Assembly: GCF_034927245.1 (NCBI RefSeq)
Contig: NZ_JAYFQK010000005.1
Location: forward strand, 1 to 64,000
Source: Desulfitobacterium_A sp034927245
GTDB taxonomy: Bacteria; Bacillota; Desulfitobacteriia; Desulfitobacteriales; Desulfitobacteriaceae
Direction: 5' to 3'
DNA length: 64,000 nucleotides
Shown: positions 1 to 8,357 of the stretch, piece by piece
Layout of the letters: each line of letters starts with the position of its first letter
How positions within the stretch are numbered: the stretch's first letter is position 1
Position numbers and translations under genes: made by a program
The notes under the pieces: model-generated
The model's database searches: none
Told to the model about the DNA's origin: nothing
What the model saw: the letters and a program-made list of their open reading frames with translations, nothing else

Positions 1-61
1 TTGAAAAAGGAGTGCGGTTAGGCCTTTTTGGCATGCCCATTTTATGAGTGGGGTTCTTCAT
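1..61 (-). CDS. possible 5' end of a gene leaving the window
   Basis: An open frame starts with ATG at 61 on the minus strand and runs off the left edge (MKNPTHKMGMPKRPN...). An AAGGAG lies close upstream, but its spacing to this ATG is almost nil, so an in-frame ATG further in (MGMPKR) may be the start. It would follow the enamidase gene in the same direction, so it could belong to the same operon. Too short to recognise; it may be spurious. Confidence 0.22.
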   Translation of the reverse strand, partial: MKNPTHKMGMPKRPNRTPFS

Positions 62-172
62 CTCCTTTTGCTCATCGTAATTCCCAGGGACTTTATCCCA
101 TCTTGGAGATTTCCTCCCTTTTTATTCCGAGAGGCTATTTACAATTCCTTATCGATACTTCTTACGAAAGTT

Positions 173-1333
173 TTACTCAACCGTGTATTTCCGGGTGGAT
201 GGAGGGGTGTTACGGCTCTTCGTTACGATAATTTCGCCATCGACGATAACCATCGCTACCCCGGGAAGATCCCCTGCTTCGAGTGCTCCCATAGCATCAG
301 AAGCAATTGAACCCATTGGTGCATCCATGATAACTAAATCTGCATCTTTACCTTCTTCAATCAACCCGGTATTTAAGCCATAGACTTTAGCCGTATTTCC
401 TGTAGCCATAGCTACAACTTTTTCGGCTGGAATTCCGCACATCGAAGCAACAAAACTCATCGTGCGCAGAACTCCCAAAGGAATAATCCCTGTACCGGAC
501 GGTGAATCATTGCCAAAGATAAGCCGTTTTAAAGCTCCTTTTTCATTTAACTTACTCACGACTAATTGTGCGATTTTCGGGTTGCCGCATTGCACAATTT
601 CCAAAGTCAAATCCGTAGTATTGATCAACTTTTCGACTTCTTTAGGAGCAATCGCTGTCGGCCCACCATTGATATGTGAAACCACGGTCGGCTGAACAGC
701 AATGACATCATCAGCTGTCACTGTAGAACTGCCGGGAATTGAAGTTCCGCCTGTATGCATCGCAACTTTCATTCCATATTTCTTAGCCCATTCCACCATG
801 GGTTTTGCATCTTCAGGTTTTTTTACACTTCCTAACCCAACTTCACCGACAAGCCAAACCCCTTCTTTAGCCATTTCCGCGAAGTCAGCTTCAACTAAAC
901 CTTTTTCTAAAATCAGACCACCCCCGTGGACTTTCAGGCCGGTAGAGCGTAGATTATCAAACGATTTATGGGCAAGAATAGCCAAGGCTTTTGTTCCCGC
1001 CGGATCTTTCGGACGACCGGGAGTATGGCATTCACCTGCTGAGATAAACGTGGTAACACCACCATGGACTGCCCCGATAAGATAATCTTGCGTTTTCTGG
1101 CGTGGGGTATAATCACCGAGAACCGTGTGCACATGGGAATCAATAAAACCCGGAGAAACGGTCATCCCCGCTACATCCACGGTTTTTTCAACCTGGAAAT
1201 TCTTTAAGATATCGGCATTACCCACTTTAGCGATCTTTCCATCTTTGACGACTATGGTGTCGAATTTTAAGAATGGATTCTGAATATCCCCCGTAAGCAA
1301 TTTCCCAATGTTAGTTAGTGCAAGTACTGACAT
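173..1333 (-). CDS. ena: enamidase (amidohydrolase of nicotinate fermentation)
   Basis: This is an amidohydrolase-superfamily enzyme of 386 residues that closely resembles the enamidase of Eubacterium barkeri. That enzyme hydrolyses 6-oxo-1,4,5,6-tetrahydronicotinate to 2-formylglutarate and ammonium. The metal-binding HxH is visible (DSHVHT, His67/His69), followed by family-typical segments: APRQKT-like (TPRQKT), PGRPKD, GEVGLG, MHTGGTSIPGSSTVTADDV, NDSPSGTGIIPLG and a C-terminal TKSRNTPP. There is no signal peptide, so it is cytosolic. The ATG at 1333 is chosen over one 14 codons upstream because AGGAGG lies 8 nt before it. A -24/-12 promoter lies about 90 bp upstream and the next gene is a sigma-54 activator, so it is probably induced. 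Other cyclic-amide substrates are possible; the family call is firm, the exact substrate less so. Confidence 0.85.
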   Translation of the reverse strand: MSVLALTNIGKLLTGDIQNPFLKFDTIVVKDGKIAKVGNADILKNFQVEKTVDVAGMTVSPGFIDSHVHTVLGDYTPRQKTQDYLIGAVHGGVTTFISAGECHTPGRPKDPAGTKALAILAHKSFDNLRSTGLKVHGGGLILEKGLVEADFAEMAKEGVWLVGEVGLGSVKKPEDAKPMVEWAKKYGMKVAMHTGGTSIPGSSTVTADDVIAVQPTVVSHINGGPTAIAPKEVEKLINTTDLTLEIVQCGNPKIAQLVVSKLNEKGALKRLIFGNDSPSGTGIIPLGVLRTMSFVASMCGIPAEKVVAMATGNTAKVYGLNTGLIEEGKDADLVIMDAPMGSIASDAMGALEAGDLPGVAMVIVDGEIIVTKSRNTPPSTRKYTVE

Positions 1334-1424
1334 GAACAAGTCCTCCTTTTTTTCTGCCTTAAGAAAGCTATGCACCCTTTCTGGGATGATCGACAGTTCA
1401 TTGACGCGTCATTGGTTTTATACA

Positions 1425-1440
1425 TGCATTATTCATACCA
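1425..1440 (-). promoter_or_regulatory. sigma-54 (-24/-12) promoter of the enamidase gene
   Basis: On the minus strand the site reads TGGTATGAATAATGCA: GG and GC separated by exactly 10 nt, as sigma-54 promoters require. Transcription would begin near 1413, giving a leader of about 80 nt. The activator encoded immediately upstream supports the call. Confidence 0.7.
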
Positions 1441-1511
1441 GCTTCGTTAGCCGTATTTTCATAGCTTAATGATCTTATTACCTTCATCGCTGACAGAAAA
1501 TTATTGGTACA

Positions 1512-1567
1512 TTAAAAAAGCGCTTTTAATATTTTTCAAATCTGAAATATATTAAAGAGCGCTTTTA
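1512..1567 (-). terminator. terminator of the sigma-54 activator gene, possible activator site
   Basis: On the minus strand a long stem (AAAAGCGCTCTTTAATAT pairing with ATATTAAAAGCGCTTTT) is followed by a T-run, the form of a rho-independent terminator for the regulator gene ending at 1649. Each arm also carries its own palindrome, AGCGCT within A/T flanks, centred about 39 bp apart. The pair lies 80-140 bp upstream of the -24/-12 site, where an enhancer-binding protein could sit. Both roles may apply. Confidence 0.6.
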
Positions 1568-1648
1568 GGCCATTTATAAACCAAAATAGAGTGTATCCCT
1601 AGTTTTGAAATTTCAATATTGAAATAACTATTTGCAGAATTGCAAGAT

Positions 1649-3268
1649 TTAATGGTTTTTGCGGGTATTTAATTCCTCTTCAAGACCTAATTCCTTTAAA
1701 CGTCTCCATAATGTCGTAGTGCTGATTCCTAAAAGTTGCGCCACTTTATTTTTATTATATTTAGTGACTTGAAGAGCGTTTTTTATAATAGATTTCTCTG
1801 TTAATTCGATAGCCTCTTTCAAGTTTAATCCTCCGGACTGAATTGGGATAACCAAAGCATCAGAACCCGGAGTTACCCTTTGATGAAGCAGACATGTTGG
1901 CAAATGTCGAACCAAAAGGCTGGTATCATCTCGTCCAACCATATTCATAGCATGTTCGATACAATTCTGTAGTTCACGGATATTACCCGGCCAGGTATAG
2001 TCTTCAAGGACTTTTTCTGCTTCGGGCCCAATACTTTCGATAAATTTTCCAAAGGATCGATTGTATTTATTAATATAATATCTGACTAATAGAGGAATGT
2101 CCTCTTGTCTCTCCCTGAGCTCCGGAATCTTAATCTGAACGACATTTAAGCGATAATATAAGTCCTGCCTAAACTTCCCTTCAGCAATAAGTTCGTTGAG
2201 ATCCTTATTCGTTGAGGCAATAACCCTTACATCTACTTTGAGAGGTTTATATCCTCCGATACGGACGATTTCCCGTTCTTGCAAAACACGCAACAGTTTC
2301 GTTTGCAAATTTAATTCCATTTCGCTGATTTCATCCAGAAAAATAGTACCCCCATTGGCTTGTTCGAAAACACCGGGGCTTCCACCCTTTTTGGCACCCG
2401 TAAACGCCCCTTCCTCATAACCGAATAGATTACTTTCGATCAATGATGCCGGTATAGCGCCGCAGTTAAGCGCGACAAACGGTTTATTTCGCCGGTTGCT
2501 GGCATTATGGATGGATTGGGCAAACAATTCTTTACCGGTTCCTGTTTTCCCATAAATAAGGATCGAAGATATTCCCTCAGCCACAAACTTGGCCTCGCTT
2601 TTGGTTTTATTTATGGCCTGACTTTCCCCAATAATATCATCAAAAGTATAACGAGTTTGTTGCATTTTCTTAACTTCATCATAAAGCTTTTTTTGTTGGC
2701 GCGTGACATTTTCATTGTTAAATCCAAATCCAAAGTTTTTATTAATCGGAATACGGACGGCCGTAGCTCCGTTTACAGAAAACGATTTCCCAACAACGGG
2801 TTCTTGCATTTTAATTGCTTGCAGCGCCAGTTTGCTAACCTTTCCCTTATATTTCTTCCTCTCTGTTCCATCGGCATCATAACTGATACAACGCTCACCG
2901 AGTTCATTAAATAAAACAGCCTCTCCCCCGGCTACTTGGGCAATCATGGGCAGAGCTCGTTGAAGCGCCTCTTTAAAATTCTGTTCTCTCTTTAAGCGTT
3001 CGACATTACTGCAGCTCAAAACATAATTATCCAAGGGTAAAGCCCAAGCACTTGCTTGATCTTCAATCTGGGAATAACCCACTAAGGGTTCTCCCTCTGC
3101 TACAGCCTGTTGCGCTAATTCATAGACTTCCCCCCGCAATTCTTTTACCTCATTGCCGTTAAAATCAAATGTATAAAGTCTTCGTCCCTCTAGATCTGTG
3201 ATCGTTGCATAGCCCCCGGTTATCATCGCTAGAATCGGCAATAGTTTGATCAGGGATTCAAACTGCAT
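1649..3268 (-). CDS. sigma-54-dependent transcriptional activator (EBP)
   Basis: A 539-residue enhancer-binding protein. Residues about 10-82 and 105-183 are two copies of one sensory module of roughly 75 residues, with matching LPxxAxxxGG starts and EPxVG near their ends. The AAA+ domain follows: Walker A GKTGTGKE (240-247), the sigma-54 contact loop GAFTGA (287-292) and Walker B-like FLDEISE near 311. The C terminus carries a Fis-type helix-turn-helix (NKNKVAQLLGISTTTLWRRL). There is no receiver domain, so it probably senses a small molecule directly. It lies between the enamidase gene and the divergent flavoprotein/MFS genes, both preceded by -24/-12 sites, and is their likely activator. 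The family is certain; the ligand is unknown. Confidence 0.93.
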   Translation of the reverse strand: MQFESLIKLLPILAMITGGYATITDLEGRRLYTFDFNGNEVKELRGEVYELAQQAVAEGEPLVGYSQIEDQASAWALPLDNYVLSCSNVERLKREQNFKEALQRALPMIAQVAGGEAVLFNELGERCISYDADGTERKKYKGKVSKLALQAIKMQEPVVGKSFSVNGATAVRIPINKNFGFGFNNENVTRQQKKLYDEVKKMQQTRYTFDDIIGESQAINKTKSEAKFVAEGISSILIYGKTGTGKELFAQSIHNASNRRNKPFVALNCGAIPASLIESNLFGYEEGAFTGAKKGGSPGVFEQANGGTIFLDEISEMELNLQTKLLRVLQEREIVRIGGYKPLKVDVRVIASTNKDLNELIAEGKFRQDLYYRLNVVQIKIPELRERQEDIPLLVRYYINKYNRSFGKFIESIGPEAEKVLEDYTWPGNIRELQNCIEHAMNMVGRDDTSLLVRHLPTCLLHQRVTPGSDALVIPIQSGGLNLKEAIELTEKSIIKNALQVTKYNKNKVAQLLGISTTTLWRRLKELGLEEELNTRKNH

Positions 3269-3327
3269 ATTTTACTCCTCCCAAAGATAAACCAATTTTC
3301 ATCCTAAATACTGCACTCCACTTCAAA

Positions 3328-3344
3328 TTGGCATAACAATTGCA
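3328..3344 (+). promoter_or_regulatory. sigma-54 (-24/-12) promoter of the flavoprotein/carrier pair
   Basis: The site TTGGCATAACAATTGCA has GG at 3330-3331 and GC at 3342-3343 with 10 nt between, close to the consensus TGGCAC-N5-TTGCA. It points towards the flavoprotein gene. The predicted start near 3355 leaves an unusually long leader of about 210 nt. Confidence 0.8.
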
Positions 3345-3466
3345 ATATACTTGTGAATGTTACAGTAATCACATTTAGTTTAAAGCCCTCAGCTGATTCT
3401 ATTTACATGTATGTCATCCGTCACCGATGATTCTTTAAACGGTTCCCGTTATTTCCTAACCTTATG

Positions 3467-3502
3467 ATTCTACATAATAACCTTTATAATTCTACATAAT
3501 AA
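3467..3502 (+). repeat. direct repeat ATTCTACATAATAA x2 in the leader
   Basis: ATTCTACATAATAA occurs at 3467-3480 and again at 3489-3502, 22 bp apart, which is about two helical turns, so both copies face the same side of the DNA. They lie between the -24/-12 promoter and the flavoprotein start. A repressor or accessory regulator site is possible; no family is recognised. Confidence 0.5.
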
Positions 3503-3566
3503 TCCTTAAACCCTGTTTTTTGGATTTATTTATTAGTCATTAAATTAAAAACGGCGGGTGATGTAA

Positions 3567-5075
3567 ATGCAAAAAATTATATCCGATGTTGTGGTTGTCG
3601 GTGGTGGTCTGGCCGGTATGTATGCCGCACTTGCCGCAAGAAAACAAGGGTGTAAGGTTGTTATAATTTGTAAAAACAAAACCGGTCGTTCCGGCTCATC
3701 TGTGGTTGCCCAAACCGTTCACCGTGTGGCAAAACAGGATCCATTGAACCAAAAGCTCTATTATGAATTTTTTCGGGAATCCGGACGATTCATGGGAAAT
3801 CCGGAACTGATTAAAACTCTTATCTCCGAAGGACCCAGTGCCGTAAATCATGTGATTTCACTCGGGGTTCAGTTTAAAAAAGGCATCGAAACCCTCCCCA
3901 ACGGCGGAGAAATAGTCCGTTATTCTTGCGAACCCAGAATAGGAAAATTACTGACTTCACCGGTTGCCGAACACGTTAGAAACTCAGACATATGTCTACT
4001 CGAAAACACAATGGTCATCGATGTCATTTCTCAATCCGGAAAACTAAACGGACTGGTTTGTCTTTGCAATAATGAAGTCTTTTTAGTTATTGCTAAAGCC
4101 GTTATTTTGGCAACAGGAGGCTTCAGCCGAATTTTTAAAGAGACCTCCAATCCAATGGGTATAACCGGAGATGGACAAGCGATTGCTGCTCGAGCAGGCG
4201 CCAGACTTACCGGACTTGAATTCATTCAGTTTTACCCTTACAGATTGAGTCAGCCCAAAATATTTGATTTGAATCCGGCAATTTTTGACCAAGGTGCAAT
4301 TTTTATTAATGAAAAAAAGGAACGTTTTATGCAGAATTTTCCCAAAGCCGAACAAGAGAATCGGGATAGGTTGGCCCAAGAAATGTTTAAGCAACATGAA
4401 GTTTTTCTCGATTTGTCCGGAATGAGCCAAAAGGATTTGGACAAACACCCCATTCTCGCAGACTTAGTGAAACATGGTTATGGCTCCCGGCTAAAAATGC
4501 AGGTCACTGCCCATTTTTCGATGGGTGGCATTCAGATCAATTCAGAATGTGAAACGGATATTCCGGGATTGTTTGCATGCGGAGAATGTACAGGGGGTAT
4601 TCATGGCGCCAATCGTTTGGCCGGTTCTGCCTTAGTGGAATGTGCGGTCTTTGGTCCCCGAGCGGGAAGATCTGCGGCAATCTATGCTCAAAAAAATAAA
4701 GCTCAAATAAGTACTTCTCCCGCCATAGACCTGCCACCTTTAGGTAAAGACGATATTCATACTTTAGTTTCATCACTGCGTCAACTGATGTGGGCAAAAG
4801 CAGGGGTCCAGCGTTCAGAAAATAATTTACTTCAATGCCGAAGTGAATTACTTGGATTATCGGAAAAACTGACACATCTTCAACCTTCTAGCTATCAACA
4901 ATGGTTTGAAGCAAAAAATATGCTGCAAATATCAAAATCAGTTGTGGAGTCAGCTTTAGCGCGTCGCGAAACCCGAGGAAGCCATCTGCGAATTGATTAT
5001 CCCAACGAAAATATGAAAGGGGGTGATATGGCTATCTTTCGCAGCGATACCATGAATTCATTGAGTCAGTCCTAA
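3567..5075 (+). CDS. FAD-binding flavoprotein of the SdhA/FrdA/aspartate-oxidase family
   Basis: A 502-residue flavoprotein. The N-terminal dinucleotide-binding fold has GGGLAG (about 12-17). The substrate-site signatures follow: TAHFSMGGI near residue 312 and GECTGGIHGANRLAGSAL near 340-360. The C-terminal region ends with the RRETRGSHLRIDYP signature of the succinate dehydrogenase/fumarate reductase flavoprotein C domain. There is no secretion signal, haem domain or adjacent iron-sulfur or membrane subunit, so it is a lone cytosolic enzyme. The MFS carrier gene starts 25 bp downstream, and the pair has a -24/-12 promoter. In this setting it may reduce an unsaturated intermediate of heterocycle breakdown or fumarate; that is inference. 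A GGCGGG ribosome site precedes the ATG. Confidence 0.8.
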   Translation: MQKIISDVVVVGGGLAGMYAALAARKQGCKVVIICKNKTGRSGSSVVAQTVHRVAKQDPLNQKLYYEFFRESGRFMGNPELIKTLISEGPSAVNHVISLGVQFKKGIETLPNGGEIVRYSCEPRIGKLLTSPVAEHVRNSDICLLENTMVIDVISQSGKLNGLVCLCNNEVFLVIAKAVILATGGFSRIFKETSNPMGITGDGQAIAARAGARLTGLEFIQFYPYRLSQPKIFDLNPAIFDQGAIFINEKKERFMQNFPKAEQENRDRLAQEMFKQHEVFLDLSGMSQKDLDKHPILADLVKHGYGSRLKMQVTAHFSMGGIQINSECETDIPGLFACGECTGGIHGANRLAGSALVECAVFGPRAGRSAAIYAQKNKAQISTSPAIDLPPLGKDDIHTLVSSLRQLMWAKAGVQRSENNLLQCRSELLGLSEKLTHLQPSSYQQWFEAKNMLQISKSVVESALARRETRGSHLRIDYPNENMKGGDMAIFRSDTMNSLSQS

Positions 5076-5100
5076 TAATCTTACAAGGGAGGAAGAAAGA

Positions 5101-6459
5101 ATGCCAGACAATTCAAGTGAAATGCTTATCGCACGAATGGAACGATTACCCTTAGGCTCCTTTCATTACAAAATGTTGGTTATCAACGGTTTAGCATGGG
5201 CTTTTGACGCCTTTGACGTCGGCCTAGTCACTTTTGTGGTTACCGCTCTTACCTCAGCGTGGAAGCTCTCCTCCGCTCAAGTTGGATCCATATTGAGTAT
5301 TGGCTTAGTCGGCATGTTAGTCGGTGCTTTACTTTCCGGACCCGTTGCTGACCGCTGGGGAAGAAAAGCAGTATTTCAAATCACAATGTTGATCTATGCC
5401 GTCTTTTCTTTACTCTGTGCCGTAGCCCCAAGTTTCTCATACCTTCTCGTTTTTAGGTTTCTTGTAGGGGTTGGACTCGGCGGCGAAACGCCGGTAGTCA
5501 CTTCACTTCTCGGTGAATTTATCCCCGCGGCACACCGTGGAAAAGTACAAGGATTAATCAATACCTTCTGGGCCGTAGGTTGGGTTTTGGCCGCAATTGT
5601 TTCATATTTTATTATTCCGGCATATGGATGGAGGTTGGCTTTTGTAGCCGGTGCTCTGCCCGCGCTTTATATTTTCTATGTTCGCCGTCACTTACCGGAG
5701 TCGCCGCGTTGGTTAATTGCTCAAGGACGCAATGATGATGCGGAAAAGATCATCGAAAAGATTGAAAAGGTTACCGCTAAAAATCATACTCTTCCACCGG
5801 TTGTCGTCGAAGACGTTATTGCTAATGCTTCAGCGGCCAAGGAAAAGATTAATATGGGTGTACTCTTTTCCGACAAATATATTAAACGCACGATTATGTT
5901 ATGGGGATTATGGTTCTTGGGTATGTTTGGGTATTATGGTTTATTTTCATGGTTACCTTCCCTTTTTGTTAAAGCCGGTCACACCATGATCAAGTCTTTC
6001 TCCTACGTGTTAATTATGCAAATCGCATATGTACCTAACCAGATTATATGTGCCTATTTAATGGACAAATTCGGACGGAAGTGGCTGTTAGTCACGAATC
6101 TTTTCTTAGCGGGAATTGCAACAATAGTTTATGGGTGGGCATTAGGTCATGGTGTTACAACCAGTACTGTTGTCTTGCTTGGGGTTGTCACCTCGTTCTT
6201 TGTCTCCGCTATTTGGGGAATTACCTATACGTACACTCCGGAACTTTACCCGACAAAAGTTCGGGCTACCGGAGTCAGTGGAGCGTCTGCATGCTCGCGC
6301 ATTGGATCTGCTCTTGCCCCAATCGTTATCGGTGCGGGTCTATCCTCCATCGGTATTACCGGTGTTTTCGGAATTGTAGCCGGAGCATTTGCTTTAGGTG
6401 GTATTTTTGTTGCCGTACTTGGAATTGAAACTAAAGGCATGATCTTAAAAGATTCTTAA
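5101..6459 (+). CDS. MFS transporter, NiaP-like (nicotinate or aromatic acid uptake)
   Basis: A 452-residue major facilitator protein with about 12 membrane helices and the loop 2-3 signature GPVADRWGRK. Its opening, LPLGSFHYK...WAFDAFDVG, and later blocks (GGETPVV, TFWAVGW, ITYTYTPELYPTKVRATG) resemble the niacin carrier NiaP and the aromatic acid:H+ symporters. It shares a transcription unit with the flavoprotein; GGGAGG precedes its ATG. With an enamidase nearby, nicotinate or a related heterocyclic acid is the most economical substrate, but sequence alone cannot fix it. The gene ends just before a bidirectional terminator. Confidence 0.85.
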   Translation: MPDNSSEMLIARMERLPLGSFHYKMLVINGLAWAFDAFDVGLVTFVVTALTSAWKLSSAQVGSILSIGLVGMLVGALLSGPVADRWGRKAVFQITMLIYAVFSLLCAVAPSFSYLLVFRFLVGVGLGGETPVVTSLLGEFIPAAHRGKVQGLINTFWAVGWVLAAIVSYFIIPAYGWRLAFVAGALPALYIFYVRRHLPESPRWLIAQGRNDDAEKIIEKIEKVTAKNHTLPPVVVEDVIANASAAKEKINMGVLFSDKYIKRTIMLWGLWFLGMFGYYGLFSWLPSLFVKAGHTMIKSFSYVLIMQIAYVPNQIICAYLMDKFGRKWLLVTNLFLAGIATIVYGWALGHGVTTSTVVLLGVVTSFFVSAIWGITYTYTPELYPTKVRATGVSGASACSRIGSALAPIVIGAGLSSIGITGVFGIVAGAFALGGIFVAVLGIETKGMILKDS

Positions 6460-6489
6460 GCTTTACTGCTCCTGTTTAAAAGAGTCTAC

Positions 6490-6540
6490 AGCAAAAGCTC
6501 TGATCTTCATATAATTGAGGATTAGAGCTTTTGCTTCTTT
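6490..6540. terminator. bidirectional rho-independent terminator
   Basis: AGCAAAAGCTCTGATC (6490-6505) pairs with GATTAGAGCTTTTGCT (6520-6535) around a 14-nt loop, with T-rich flanks. It separates the convergent MFS carrier and yabG genes and can serve both. Confidence 0.85.
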
Positions 6541-6546
6541 TAGTAG

Positions 6547-7386
6547 TTAATAGGGGCTTCTCGGGTATCCCCGCCGCAGCTGCCCTCTCGTCTCAATCCC
6601 ACCCACCCCGTCTGTTCCGGTAACCGTATGCTTTATAACCTCTTTTAAAGATACCAGCGTATCGGTTGGAGTGTAGGCAATCCTTTCCACGATAAAGACC
6701 GGATCAAAAGCGTGGATCAACACTCGTTTGGGAGAAGATGCGAAATTCGCACCCGCGGTTAATATCGTTTCATAATTAGACTGGCAAGCACCGGCAAAAA
6801 TAACTAAAGCATCTCTGTTGGGTTGAAAGCGCCGAGCCTCGATAACAGATTGTACAAAATAACGTGAACTCCTATAACTATCAAGGCTCCGAAAGTCCTT
6901 TTTTCCGTGAATAAACCCGTCATGCCCCGTTAAAACAAGAATATCTGTCGGATTTTCCTGGAGAATCCGGTATATTAATTTCGGCTGTTCTGTTTCCGAT
7001 ACGCAAATTCCCTTGGCTTCCAGGCCCAACTGCCGATAGGTTTTAAGACATTGATTAAGATAATCCTCATCTCCATCAAGATGAAGCACCCGTCCCGGAA
7101 TTTCAAAGAATTCTTCAGCCTCATCTTTTTCCTGAAAAACTTTCCTTTGATTAACAACAACCTTAAGCTTATTATAAATTTCCTGGAAATCCTTCAGCTG
7201 ATAGTGAGCAATCTCGGAGGAATTCTTCTCTACAAGATCATTCAGAGGAGCATCCGCCAAAAGTCTTGTATTTATGCCCTTAAGTAAAGCTGTCCTTTCT
7301 CCTCCGCCGGCTCTAATCTGGACGATCCTGAAAAATAGATCCTGTTTGTGTGAATGTCTAGCCACTATATCTCCAACATCAAACAC
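6547..7386 (-). CDS. yabG: sporulation-specific cysteine protease YabG
   Basis: A 279-residue homologue of Bacillus YabG, the protease that trims spore-coat proteins and, in clostridia, processes germination proteins. The whole length aligns by eye: PGRVLHLDGDEDYL, VLTGHDGF, FAGACQSNYE and GGIETRG. His155 and Cys201 are separated by 46 residues, the same spacing as the catalytic pair reported for Bacillus YabG. The start is GTG at 7386 with AGGAGGGG upstream. It is transcribed in the mother cell in Bacillus; here a CATANNNTA -10 element lies upstream. It stays near ksgA and rnmV, as in Bacillus, but about 5 kb of other genes separates them. Confidence 0.95.
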   Translation of the reverse strand: MFDVGDIVARHSHKQDLFFRIVQIRAGGGERTALLKGINTRLLADAPLNDLVEKNSSEIAHYQLKDFQEIYNKLKVVVNQRKVFQEKDEAEEFFEIPGRVLHLDGDEDYLNQCLKTYRQLGLEAKGICVSETEQPKLIYRILQENPTDILVLTGHDGFIHGKKDFRSLDSYRSSRYFVQSVIEARRFQPNRDALVIFAGACQSNYETILTAGANFASSPKRVLIHAFDPVFIVERIAYTPTDTLVSLKEVIKHTVTGTDGVGGIETRGQLRRGYPRSPY

Positions 7387-7414
7387 ACTTCACCCCTCCT
7401 ATCCATCTCTTTTC

Positions 7415-7450
7415 TATTCTATGACGAACAATGAAAAACGGCATATGATA
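7415..7450. promoter_or_regulatory. divergent candidate mother-cell promoters within an inverted repeat
   Basis: TTCTATTCTAT (7412-7422) and ATAGAATAGAA (7448-7458) form a perfect 11-bp inverted repeat between yabG and the glycosyltransferase. Each direction contains CATANNNTA, the sigma-K/sigma-E type -10: CATAGAATA towards yabG (7423-7415) and CATATGATA towards the glycosyltransferase (7442-7450). The latter has AC 16 nt upstream. Confidence 0.45.
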
Positions 7451-7482
7451 GAATAGAATCTTTTAATAGGAGGGAGATAAGC

Positions 7483-8328
7483 ATGTATGATGTTGTAATT
7501 CCCGCCTGTAACGAAGAAAAGAGTATCCTCGCTGCCCTGGCCACAGTCTTAAAACTTCCTCTGCGGTATATCATTCTTGTGCTGAACGGTTGTACTGACC
7601 GAACCCTTGAACTCACCCGTTCTATTCCCGATTCTCGGATTCACACAATTTATTTTGCCGAACCGCTTGGCATTGATATTCCGCGCGCCATCGGGGCACT
7701 ATATGCCCGTAAGCTGAATTCTAAGGGAGTGCTCTTTTTAGACGGAGATATATCAGGGGATATTTTGTACAATCTTGAGAAACTTCTCTCTGCTTTGGAT
7801 CAGGGAGTTGATATGGGACTTACCAATTGTTATCCTTATATTACACATCGCATAAACCTTGTCCATCTTGTTTTGCGTTTTAGAGCCAATCTCAATAAAG
7901 AAATCGGGCTTTTTCATACTTTAGGCTTAGCAACGCCAACCCATGGCCCTCATGTCTTATCTGCCAAGGCCCTGGAATCCATTCCCCCTGAAGGGATTGC
8001 CATTCCTCCTTTGTCCTTGGTATGGGCAAGCAAACTCGGCTTAAGTGCCCAGGTTGCAATTTCGCTTCGCCATCAAGACCTAAAATCTCCCCGAAAAGAA
8101 CGAAAGCATGCTCGCTTAATCGCCGAAACCATTATCGGGGATTGTGTCATGGGGTTCGCGTTAGCCCATGATGAACCGCTTACACGTTCCTTAGGAAAAC
8201 ACCAATTGTTAGGCTATCATCCGGAAAGACGGTTCGATATTCTCAAGCTTTGGGATGAGGCCTTAGAAATCTCTCATCCTTTTTGCGAACAGCATCTTAT
8301 TATTCCCTATCAACGGGAAATGGATTGA
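7483..8328 (+). CDS. glycosyltransferase family 2 protein
   Basis: A 281-residue GT-A glycosyltransferase. The nucleotide-sugar binding start VVIPACNEEKSI (4-15) and the LNGCTDRT loop are followed by the metal-binding acidic motif LFLDGDISGD near residue 85. There are no clear membrane helices, so it probably works at the inner face of the membrane. AGGAGG lies before the ATG. The next gene, 29 bp on, encodes a membrane acyltransferase-like protein, suggesting a two-gene unit that modifies a glycan or lipid. The divergent sporulation-type promoter region shared with yabG hints at use during spore formation. Acceptor and sugar are unknown. Confidence 0.85.
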   Translation: MYDVVIPACNEEKSILAALATVLKLPLRYIILVLNGCTDRTLELTRSIPDSRIHTIYFAEPLGIDIPRAIGALYARKLNSKGVLFLDGDISGDILYNLEKLLSALDQGVDMGLTNCYPYITHRINLVHLVLRFRANLNKEIGLFHTLGLATPTHGPHVLSAKALESIPPEGIAIPPLSLVWASKLGLSAQVAISLRHQDLKSPRKERKHARLIAETIIGDCVMGFALAHDEPLTRSLGKHQLLGYHPERRFDILKLWDEALEISHPFCEQHLIIPYQREMD

Positions 8329-8357
8329 GGATTGAGTGAATAAAGTGAGGTGTTGGC

